NCBI GenBank assembly: GCA_947627405.1
Contig: CANQVY010000056.1
Span: 1-7,768, forward strand
Source: an uncultured Bacilli bacterium
GTDB lineage: Bacteria; Bacillota_I; Bacilli_A; RF39; UBA660
Length of the DNA: 7,768 nt
Direction: 5' to 3'
A model generated the notes under the pieces. It made no database searches. It was not told the origin of the DNA and saw nothing but the letters and a program-made list of their open reading frames with translations. The position numbers and the translations under genes are program-made. Shown one piece after another: positions 1-5,549 of the stretch; within the stretch, counting starts at the first letter, position 1; each line of letters starts with the position of its first letter.

Positions 1-631
1 CACCTTGATATTCATAACCATATATTCTTTTATAAGCAATTTTAGAAAATTTTAACCATTCGGTTTTATCATCAATGTTTTCAGAAATCACTCTTAATTT
101 TCTATCTAATAATCCAATTCTATCTTTAGGATTAATATAATTACCATTAGTAGAATCATATCTAGAAGTCAAGTAAGGAGCTTCCCCACATGTAATTTCC
201 ATTCTTTCAAGTTCGATATAATCTTGCCATTTTTTGCCATTTGCAAATTCTATTTTGTTTTTTGATATCCAACCATTTTCTTTCTCATCATTAAATGCAC
301 TTTCATAACCAAACCACTCATTATCAATTAAATTGTTTTGTTTATTACAAATCCATGAAGGCGTGAAAACTTCAGCCATATCTTTGCTTCTTTTCTTTTG
401 CTCAGTTTGAGATTTTAAAATCCTAGGTTTTATTAAACTATTTTTATTTCTTCTTGAAAATAATTCTTTTTTTATATAATCAGTTGATAAAAAACCCTGA
501 CCATACTTTTTGTAATTATCAGTACACCACTTTATATTTTTATTAGAAGAGCGATCAATTAAAAGAATATCCATAATCTCTGGTTCATTTTCAATTATTT
601 TTAATTCATTAAAATCGATTAAATTAGTCAT
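1..631 (-). CDS. DNA adenine methyltransferase / restriction subunit M, N-terminal part (runs off left edge)
   Basis: Reading the minus strand from the ATG at 631 gives an open frame of 210 codons that leaves the window without a stop, so only the N-terminus is present. A GAGGT Shine-Dalgarno at 639-644 supports the start. Residues 86-92 read AEVFTPS, like motif X (FTP) of gamma-class N6-adenine methyltransferases. It is followed by WICNKQNN and EWFG (about 93-108), then MEITCGEAPYLTSRYD (144-159) and RIGLLDRKLRVI (171-182). From memory, this run of motifs is characteristic of a family annotated as 'restriction endonuclease subunit M' or SAM-dependent DNA methyltransferase in Type II-like systems. 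Motif I and the NPPY motif would lie beyond the edge, so catalytic competence cannot be judged. The gene is downstream of, and codirectional with, the methyltransferase-TRD operon, 210 bases from its last gene, and has its own possible promoter. The family call is fairly sure; the subtype is not. Confidence 0.75.
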   Translation of the reverse strand, partial: MTNLIDFNELKIIENEPEIMDILLIDRSSNKNIKWCTDNYKKYGQGFLSTDYIKKELFSRRNKNSLIKPRILKSQTEQKKRSKDMAEVFTPSWICNKQNNLIDNEWFGYESAFNDEKENGWISKNKIEFANGKKWQDYIELERMEITCGEAPYLTSRYDSTNGNYINPKDRIGLLDRKLRVISENIDDKTEWLKFSKIAYKRIYGYEYQG

Positions 632-651
632 TGTTTTTACCTCAATTTTAT

Positions 652-667
652 TATTTGAATTCAAATA
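652..667. repeat. Perfect 16-bp palindrome in the leader of the partial methyltransferase gene
   Basis: TATTTGAATTCAAATA is a perfect palindrome centred on an EcoRI-type GAATTC. It lies 8 bases upstream of the Shine-Dalgarno and about 20 bases upstream of the start codon at 631, inside the expected 5' leader. It could be an operator for a dimeric regulator, or chance in AT-rich DNA. Confidence 0.45.
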
Positions 668-738
668 GTACCTTTTTATATAAAAATTATAAATTTAAAA
701 CTTTTTATATATCTATGCATATCAATACTCTTAATCAT

Positions 739-747
739 ATTGTATCA
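739..747 (-). promoter_or_regulatory. Possible extended -10 promoter for the partial methyltransferase gene
   Basis: On the minus strand TGATACAAT forms an extended -10 element (TGn plus TACAAT, hexamer at 739-744). No good -35 hexamer lies at the usual distance. The implied leader to the ATG at 631 is about 100 bases and contains the 16-bp palindrome. The rest of the 632-841 gap shows no gene and no convincing terminator for the operon before it. Confidence 0.4.
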
Positions 748-841
748 TTATTTTTGAAAAAAATCTAGTTAAAAAGTCTCCCGTTATTTACAAGCTAGCA
801 TTAAATAATTTTTTGATGATAATTTTAACATCATTTTTAAG

Positions 842-1369
842 TTATTTATTAATAATTTTCTTCATTAATTGTGAATTTAATAAGGCTTCTTCAAACGAAG
901 CTTTTGTTATTTTCAAATTATCAGATGACATTAATTTTGTTAATTTTGGATATTCAGATTGATTATTTTGAATGTGTGTTATTAGACTTTTGCAATCTTC
1001 TAGGCCATTAATTTTATGTGGAATTGGTCCAATAAAAATGTCACAATATTTTTGATTGTTTCTAAGTGTCTTTATTGGAAATTTTTTCACATCTTCATAT
1101 TCAAGTACAAAATCGAATCTATCATTGTTTATTCCATACTTTTTCAATATACTCTTTAATTCATTTACTGAAGTAGATGTTTGTCCTATTACAAGAACTT
1201 TTTCTTTTTTAGGTTCATAATATGCATAATCTTCTTCTATAAAATTATATTTATCCAATTCTTCTTTTAAGGCCCCTATTCTATTTGCTTTAATTATTTC
1301 CTTTTCTATTTTGGATTTTATTTTTTCAATTAAAGTTAATAATTCATCATTATTTAAAATTATTTCCAT
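842..1369 (-). CDS. Small alpha/beta protein of unknown function, partner of the methyltransferase-TRD gene
   Basis: This is a 175-aa soluble protein with no signal peptide or membrane segment. Residues 1-45 are charged and probably helical (coiled-coil-like). Residues 56-146 look like a small Rossmann-type domain: a first strand KVLVIGQTS (57-65), a helix, a second strand DFVLEYED (86-93), then YCDIFIGPIPHK (108-119) as a third strand ending in a conserved-looking GPxPHK loop. The C-terminus (150-175) is helical, beginning NLKITKASF. The layout recalls DUF2325-like domains and Firmicutes hypothetical proteins with a GPxPH loop; this is a resemblance from memory, not a confirmed match. The gene starts 5 bases after the stop of the methyltransferase gene. 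Its AGGAGG (1379-1384) is embedded in the last codons of that gene (the GGA GGA encoding the terminal Gly-Gly), so the two are co-transcribed and probably translationally coupled. Function is unknown; a regulatory or signal-sensing partner is plausible. Confidence 0.85.
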   Translation of the reverse strand: MEIILNNDELLTLIEKIKSKIEKEIIKANRIGALKEELDKYNFIEEDYAYYEPKKEKVLVIGQTSTSVNELKSILKKYGINNDRFDFVLEYEDVKKFPIKTLRNNQKYCDIFIGPIPHKINGLEDCKSLITHIQNNQSEYPKLTKLMSSDNLKITKASFEEALLNSQLMKKIINK

Positions 1370-1374
1370 AATAA

Positions 1375-3129
1375 TTATCCTCCTATAAATTCATCAAAAA
1401 TATTATTTAATTCCTTTTCTAAATTATTAAGTTTATGCTGAGTATCTTTATATTGATTAAGTTTTAATAAATATCCTTTTGCTATTTCATCTTGCTTGGC
1501 TCTATCTAAAAGTGAAATTTTAAGTTTCATTAATGCACTTGTATTTATGGATATTATTGATGTACCTGTCTGAATAGATTCTAATAATTTAGAACCGTTT
1601 TTTGAATCAAAAAAGGCTTTTAAATACACAGGATTGATTTTATCTTGATTACATCTAATAACGAGTAAACTTCCTGTAGCCACAAATTTTTGATCTTTGG
1701 GAACATCAACTACAGCTGTTTTAATTTTTGTACTTTTTGAAGATACAATAACATCCCCATTTTTAATAAGATATCTATCAAATTTTTTGTCATTTTTTAT
1801 CACTTGCAATGTATCAATGTCAAATGTACCATTTTGTATATCTCCAACAGAAACTAATTTATAAACATCTTCATCATCTTCTACTTTTGAATATTCATCT
1901 ATAATAGATGCAGGGATTTGAGCACCTCTAAATATTTCATCAACAACATTTTCTAATACAATTTCATTTTCAAGTACAATGTCATTTACATCAGTATATT
2001 TTTTTACACTAAGACAATAATCTTCTTTAGAAATATCATCAATATTAATTTTTATTAAATTGCTTTCTGAATTATATGCATCAAATATTTCATCAACATT
2101 AATTTCAGATAATCTTCTACCTTCATAACTCATTTTTGTAGCATCTAAAAATTTAATTTCTTTGTTTGATTTGTTTTTGTTAAATACAATTATTGATACT
2201 AAAATATTTCTAGTAAATAAATTATCAGGTAGTTTAATTACACCTTCAACAAGATTTTTTTCAATAATATTTTTTCTTTGTTCTATATCAACATGGTTCA
2301 TCAAACATGATTCTGGTATAACAATAATTCCTCTTTCTTTAATACATTGAAGCAATCGATCTACAAAAATCCAATCACCATTTTGAAATGGTTTCAAATT
2401 TCCAATATATTTATTATAATTATTATAATTAGAATTATCTTTTGATAAGCTAATTAGAAATGGAGTATTTGTATAGCCAACATCAACAAATTCTTTATAA
2501 CTATTATAAATAATTTTATCTTCACGAATTATTGCATTTGTTTTTAAAAAGAACATTTTAATCTTTGTTAAAAGCATTAAATTATAATCAGATTCGCTTC
2601 CATAGCACTTAATATTGTTATGTTTTTTTGTTAATTCAATCAAATAATCTCCATTACCGCAACCTAAATCAAGCCATGATTCTTTACCATCTTTTTCCAA
2701 AAGTTTTATTATTAAATCAATAAGACTAGAATTTTTAGGAGGGCAAAAAATATATCTATCACACATTAAATTTACATCATTAATAATAAAATTTTCAATA
2801 TCATTAGTAGTAAAATCATTTAAAATATTTAAAGCATAATTCATTTTATGATGTATTGATTTGTGTTTTTCAAAACCAAGAACACAATCTCTAATTATTT
2901 CTCCTAAACCTCTGCCACATGACTTATCTATTTCCGTTAAATTTGCATCAGCTAGTTGATGCAATTGAATTAAATACTCTAGAGCATCAATTTTCTCTTG
3001 ACAAAATAATGGATATTCTATATTAGCTTTTTTAAATGCATAAATAAACATCATACCTTTTACCAATTCATATCCTTGACTACCAAATCTAAATTCTTTC
3101 ATAAGATCATAATTTTTTTGATTTTTCAT
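1375..3129 (-). CDS. HsdM-like N6-adenine methyltransferase fused to one HsdS-like target-recognition domain, altered catalytic motif
   Basis: This 584-aa protein has three parts. Residues 1-145 are a helical N-terminal region like HsdM_N. Residues about 128-375 are a methyltransferase fold: FCPPKNSS (128-135) sits where motif X should be, LDLGCGNGDY (153-162) is a good SAM-binding motif I, and ESD (179-181) fits the acidic motif II. GDWIFVDRLL (251-260), GIIVIPESCLM (267-277) and VIKLPDNLF (297-305) match the HsdM core after motif IV. Motif IV itself is not canonical: instead of NPP(F/Y/W) there is NTPF at 221-224, or SKDN at 229-232 if the strand FLISLS is the one that precedes it. Residues about 390-560 are one Type I S-type recognition domain (DEIFRGAQIP, YLIKNGDVIVSS, GTSIISINT, AKQDEIA), followed by a coiled coil to the end. 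The start is fixed by AGGAGG at 3136-3141, six bases upstream. No HsdR is present in the window. It may be a DNA reader rather than an active enzyme. Confidence 0.9.
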   Translation of the reverse strand: MKNQKNYDLMKEFRFGSQGYELVKGMMFIYAFKKANIEYPLFCQEKIDALEYLIQLHQLADANLTEIDKSCGRGLGEIIRDCVLGFEKHKSIHHKMNYALNILNDFTTNDIENFIINDVNLMCDRYIFCPPKNSSLIDLIIKLLEKDGKESWLDLGCGNGDYLIELTKKHNNIKCYGSESDYNLMLLTKIKMFFLKTNAIIREDKIIYNSYKEFVDVGYTNTPFLISLSKDNSNYNNYNKYIGNLKPFQNGDWIFVDRLLQCIKERGIIVIPESCLMNHVDIEQRKNIIEKNLVEGVIKLPDNLFTRNILVSIIVFNKNKSNKEIKFLDATKMSYEGRRLSEINVDEIFDAYNSESNLIKINIDDISKEDYCLSVKKYTDVNDIVLENEIVLENVVDEIFRGAQIPASIIDEYSKVEDDEDVYKLVSVGDIQNGTFDIDTLQVIKNDKKFDRYLIKNGDVIVSSKSTKIKTAVVDVPKDQKFVATGSLLVIRCNQDKINPVYLKAFFDSKNGSKLLESIQTGTSIISINTSALMKLKISLLDRAKQDEIAKGYLLKLNQYKDTQHKLNNLEKELNNIFDEFIGG

Positions 3130-3164
3130 TTTTTTCCTCCTATTTTTTAAATCATTAAATTATT

Positions 3165-3182
3165 TTGGTTTTTTATTACCAA
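3165..3182. promoter_or_regulatory. Putative operator A (TTGGT-N8-ACCAA)
   Basis: An inverted repeat with 5-bp arms TTGGT/ACCAA and an 8-bp spacer. It begins about 11 bases downstream of the -10 box of promoter P2, so it covers the start of the transcript, the position expected for a repressor site. Confidence 0.6.
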
Positions 3183-3192
3183 GCTCAATTTC

Positions 3193-3220
3193 ATTATACT
3201 CTTATTTTTTCACTTGTCAA
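3193..3220 (-). promoter_or_regulatory. Promoter P2 (proximal) of the methyltransferase-TRD operon
   Basis: On the minus strand TTGACA (3215-3220) and TATAAT (3193-3198) are separated by 16 bases: a consensus housekeeping sigma promoter. It lies between operators A and B. Transcription should start near 3186 and give a leader of roughly 55 bases. Confidence 0.8.
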
Positions 3221-3228
3221 TAGTTTTT

Positions 3229-3246
3229 TTGGTTTTTTATTACCAA
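3229..3246. promoter_or_regulatory. Putative operator B (TTGGT-N8-ACCAA)
   Basis: A second copy, identical to operator A, 64 bases from it. It lies just downstream of the P1 -10 box and eight bases upstream of the P2 -35 hexamer, so one bound protein could affect both promoters. Confidence 0.6.
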
Positions 3247-3256
3247 GCTCAATTTC

Positions 3257-3284
3257 ATTATACTCTTAATTATTTATTTGTCAA
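3257..3284 (-). promoter_or_regulatory. Promoter P1 (distal) of the methyltransferase-TRD operon
   Basis: On the minus strand TTGACA (3279-3284) and TATAAT (3257-3262) are 16 bases apart, the same spacing as P2 and 64 bases upstream of it. It lies between operators B and C. Confidence 0.8.
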
Positions 3285-3291
3285 CACTTTT

Positions 3292-3309
3292 TTGGTTTTT
3301 TATTACCAA
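3292..3309. promoter_or_regulatory. Putative operator C (TTGGT-N8-ACCAA)
   Basis: The third copy of the palindrome, 63 bases from operator B and seven bases upstream of the P1 -35 hexamer. It overlaps the T-tract of the preceding terminator, so the downstream end of one transcription unit touches the control region of the next. Confidence 0.55.
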
Positions 3310-3336
3310 AAAATAAAAACTCCCGTTTTGGGAGTT
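3308..3336 (-). terminator. Rho-independent terminator of the AAA-DUF4143 gene
   Basis: On the minus strand the 7-bp stem AACTCCC/GGGAGTT (3330-3336 with 3318-3324) has a 5-base loop and is followed by TTTATTTTTT. It lies about 75 bases after the stop codon of the DUF4143 gene and directly before the operator-promoter array, isolating the two units. Confidence 0.9.
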
Positions 3337-3411
3337 AAATATATTCCAAGAATTTCCTTTAAAACTTTTATTGATTGTTTTATATGGAATTTTTATGTTT
3401 CTTATTTATAA

Positions 3412-4731
3412 TTAATATTTTGTTAATAAAAATCCTAAATAGATGGGTAAAGTTAATATTTTATCAACTCTACCAATATTGTATTTTCCAAGTTTAATAA
3501 GACCATCAACATGATATTTTTCAGGATGAGATATAATAGTTTTAGAACTTTTTGTATTTCCTGTTGTTGCTTTAACTTCAACCAAATAACAACCTCCATT
3601 ATATCTTGTAACAAAATCAACTTCTAATCCTGAATCTTTATGGTAGTAGTATAATTTTCTTCCCATTTTGGTAAATATATCAGCAACGAGATTTTCAAAA
3701 ATTGCCCCTTTATATCCATATAAATTACCTTGCAAGATATCAAATTGAGTACCATCTTCGAGCATACTTACAAATAATCCTGTATCACTCATATATACTT
3801 TAAATTTATCATCTATTGCATTTCCATCATGTGGTAATTCTGGAATTTCAAGATTATAACAACGAGAAATTATTCCAGCATCTTCTATCCATTGTAAACT
3901 ACCAATGAATTGGGATGAAAAAGCTCCTTTTTTTATTTTAGCATATTGAAACTTTTTATTTTCCTTAGACAATTGCTTTGGTATCGATTGAAAACATTCT
4001 CTAATTAAAGGTTTATCTTTATCGTTTGCATATTTAATCATATCATCTTCGTATGAACGTATAATATTTCTTTGAAGCTGCAATACAATATTCATTTGTT
4101 TGTTATCAACAAAGTTTTGAACAACTTCTGGCATTCCTCCGACTACAGTATATTGCAATAGTAGCTCTTGCATTTTATTATGTAAAGCATCAGGTACAGG
4201 TTGAGTATTTTCAAAATATTCTCTTAATTTGTTTATAACATCTTCTCCTATTCCATTTGCCCACAAAAACTCTTCAAAGTCTAATGGTTTCATCTCAATA
4301 AGTGTCTCACTACCAACAGGTATAGATTTAGGTTGTTTACCATAACCCTTTACACCAAGTAATGATCCAGTTCCTATAACATCAAATCTTCCATCTTCTT
4401 TAAAAAACTTTAATGATGTTCTTGCCTCTGGACAATCTTGTATTTCATCTAAAATAATGATTGTTTCATGAGGTACAAATTTTATTTCATTGTTTAAAAG
4501 AGCAGACATCATAATAATAAGATTGTCTACTTCTAATGAACCATTAAAAATAGAAATATAATTAGGGTTTTTAATAAAATTCAAATATACAACATATTTA
4601 TAATTTTTTTCAGCAAAAGCACATACAGAATATGTTTTTCCACATTGTCTTTGTCCTTTAATAATTAATGGACTTTTATTTGGAGTATTTTTCCAATCTA
4701 ATAATACACTTTCGATTTTACGTTTAAGCAT
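3412..4731 (-). CDS. AAA family ATPase with C-terminal DUF4143 (PD-(D/E)XK-like) domain
   Basis: This 439-aa length is usual for the family. The N-terminal ATPase domain has Walker A GQRQCGKT (26-33), Walker B IIILDE (91-96) followed by IQDCPEA, and a sensor-like VIGTGSL (118-124). The middle contains the family pattern VVGGMPEVV (196-204). The C-terminal DUF4143 region has E346 in IFENL, D372 in LEVDFV and E385-x-K387 in LVEVKA, which fits a PD-(D/E)XK nuclease fold. These ATPases are common in many copies in Firmicutes, Bacteroidetes and archaea; their cellular role is not established. The start is set by AGAGGT at 4738-4743, six bases upstream. It is a one-gene unit: its own promoter lies within the 33-bp repeats upstream and a hairpin terminator follows. 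The -10 position implies a leader of only about 17 bases. Nothing in the sequence ties it functionally to its neighbours; it may be independent cargo of the island. Confidence 0.92.
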   Translation of the reverse strand: MLKRKIESVLLDWKNTPNKSPLIIKGQRQCGKTYSVCAFAEKNYKYVVYLNFIKNPNYISIFNGSLEVDNLIIMMSALLNNEIKFVPHETIIILDEIQDCPEARTSLKFFKEDGRFDVIGTGSLLGVKGYGKQPKSIPVGSETLIEMKPLDFEEFLWANGIGEDVINKLREYFENTQPVPDALHNKMQELLLQYTVVGGMPEVVQNFVDNKQMNIVLQLQRNIIRSYEDDMIKYANDKDKPLIRECFQSIPKQLSKENKKFQYAKIKKGAFSSQFIGSLQWIEDAGIISRCYNLEIPELPHDGNAIDDKFKVYMSDTGLFVSMLEDGTQFDILQGNLYGYKGAIFENLVADIFTKMGRKLYYYHKDSGLEVDFVTRYNGGCYLVEVKATTGNTKSSKTIISHPEKYHVDGLIKLGKYNIGRVDKILTLPIYLGFLLTKY

Positions 4732-4754
4732 TGTTTTACCTCTTAATTACATAT

Positions 4755-4782
4755 ATTATATCATAATAAAAAATTTTTTCAA
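4755..4782 (-). promoter_or_regulatory. Promoter of the AAA-DUF4143 gene, embedded in a direct repeat
   Basis: On the minus strand TTGAAA (4777-4782) and TATAAT (4755-4760) are 16 bases apart, with a TGn extension before the -10. The -35 hexamer is part of the first 33-bp repeat copy, so anything binding the repeat would compete or cooperate with RNA polymerase. The other two copies also contain TTGAAA but have no matching -10. Confidence 0.75.
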
Positions 4783-4860
4783 GGGAGTTTTTTAACAATT
4801 TTATAGTTTTTTCAAGGGAGTTTTTTTAAAAAAGGCAAACTTTTTCAAGGGAGTTTTTTT
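4774..4860. repeat. Three direct repeats with exact 33-bp period
   Basis: The core TTTTTCAAGGGAGTTTTTT occurs at 4775-4793, 4808-4826 and 4841-4859. The octamer CAAGGGAG is at 4780, 4813 and 4846, so the period is exactly 33 bases. The 13-14 bases between cores are unrelated to each other. The array lies immediately upstream of, and overlapping, the DUF4143 promoter. A 33-bp period is close to three helical turns, placing the sites on one face of the DNA. Three copies are too few, and the spacers too short, for a CRISPR array. An activator/repressor site array is the simplest reading. Confidence 0.85.
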
Positions 4861-4915
4861 ATCAAAAGTGATTTTTTAATGAGTTTCTAACATACTCTAA
4901 ATATTTTAGAATTAT

Positions 4916-4938
4916 ATAAAAAAAGTCGTTACGACTTA
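4916..4938 (-). terminator. Rho-independent terminator of the ABC ATPase operon
   Basis: On the minus strand the perfect 6-bp stem AAGTCG/CGACTT (4932-4937 with 4923-4928) has the loop TAA and runs into a T-tract of seven (the A run at 4918-4924 on the plus strand). It lies about 94 bases after the stop of the 172-aa gene. The stem is short but the T-tract is good. Confidence 0.7.
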
Positions 4939-5030
4939 CCATAACAACTTTTATTATTTGCACAAAGTGTGTAAAAATTCAGTAAAAAAACAATTAATTT
5001 TATTCACTGATGTATATAACACAAATTTAA

Positions 5031-5549
5031 TTATTCAATACTATAATCATTTTTAAAATCAATAATTTTAATACAAAAATCTTCTATTGTTGCACAATTC
5101 TTAAAATAATCATCGATTATTAATAATCCACCTCGCATATATGATTTAAGATTTTCTAATTCTTCTTTTTTATCTTCTTCTTTTATAATACTAAATGCTT
5201 TTTTTATACGCGCATTAACATCTAAATCAACATATCTAGTCAAAACCATATGTTGATATATTCTTTCAAGTTGCTCTCTTTTTTTAACTAAAATATCAGC
5301 AAAAACTGTTGCATAGATTGTCTTATCAGAATCCTCTGGTTCTTTTTTATCATTAACAATTCCCAACATCATTGCAGTCATATAACAATCTAATAATGTT
5401 TCAAATATATAAATTTTTCTTTCAATTGATTTTTTACCTTCGTTATCAATTAAAATAAAATCTTCTGATTTATCATTTGAATTATCTTTAGAATATTTTT
5501 TAGCTATTTGACTATAAATTCCATATATTCTTATAGGATTGCTAAACAT
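5031..5549 (-). CDS. Helical protein of unknown function, partner of the DndD-like ATPase
   Basis: This 172-aa protein has no signal peptide, membrane segment or obvious catalytic motif. Residues 20-42 are polar and probably disordered. Residues 43-65 (IERKIYIFETLLDCYMTAMMLGI) and 87-123 look like long helices, and 130-150 includes LKSYMRGGLLIIDDYF. The FETLLDCYMTAMMLGI...KKEP pattern followed later by a YxxGG motif resembles small proteins next to DndD-like ATPases and Dnd-associated proteins; this is a weak resemblance from memory, not an assignment. Its ATG follows the ATPase stop directly (TAAATG), and its Shine-Dalgarno (GAGGAGGAG) is formed by the last Glu codons of the ATPase gene, so coupled translation and a stoichiometric complex are likely. 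It could be the DndE-position subunit or the middle component of an ABC-three-component system. Confidence 0.85.
   Translation of the reverse strand: MFSNPIRIYGIYSQIAKKYSKDNSNDKSEDFILIDNEGKKSIERKIYIFETLLDCYMTAMMLGIVNDKKEPEDSDKTIYATVFADILVKKREQLERIYQHMVLTRYVDLDVNARIKKAFSIIKEEDKKEELENLKSYMRGGLLIIDDYFKNCATIEDFCIKIIDFKNDYSIE

Larger units (their letters stand above)
3163..3268. repeat. Tandem duplication of a promoter-operator unit (64-bp period)
   Basis: Two segments, 3163-3204 and 3227-3268, are identical over 42 bases with a 64-bp period. Each contains a TTGGT-N8-ACCAA palindrome and a TATAAT box read on the minus strand. The intervening bases vary except for the TTGACA hexamer, so the functional elements are the conserved part. 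A third, partial copy carries only the palindrome (3292-3309). The array sits directly upstream of the methyltransferase-TRD gene and fills its promoter region. Confidence 0.9.

Noticed and set aside
802..849. Imperfect inverted repeat (TGATG/CATCA with outer TAAATAA/TTATTTA) as a terminator after the 175-aa gene
   Set aside because: The arms are short and interrupted, the stem is nearly all A-T, and there is no T-tract on the minus strand.
2162..2350. Plus-strand open frame of 62 codons
   Set aside because: It lies wholly inside the well-supported methyltransferase-TRD gene on the other strand, has no ribosome site, and is a composition-driven shadow.
3214..3411. Plus-strand open frame of 65 codons
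   Set aside because: It runs through the promoter-operator array and the hairpin terminator, and its low-complexity residues reflect the T-rich strand.
4774..4860. Possible CRISPR array from the regularly spaced repeats
   Set aside because: There are only three copies, 13-14-base spacers, homopolymer-rich repeats, no cas genes in the window, and overlap with a promoter.
4896..4910. Hairpin TCTAAA-TAT-TTTAGA between the ABC operon terminator and the 33-bp repeats
   Set aside because: A short AT-rich stem with no associated T-tract or gene feature; likely chance.
5031..5549. Assignment of the 172-aa protein as DndE
   Set aside because: It occupies the DndE position after a DndD-like gene, but it is longer than typical DndE and I could not see DndE sequence features.
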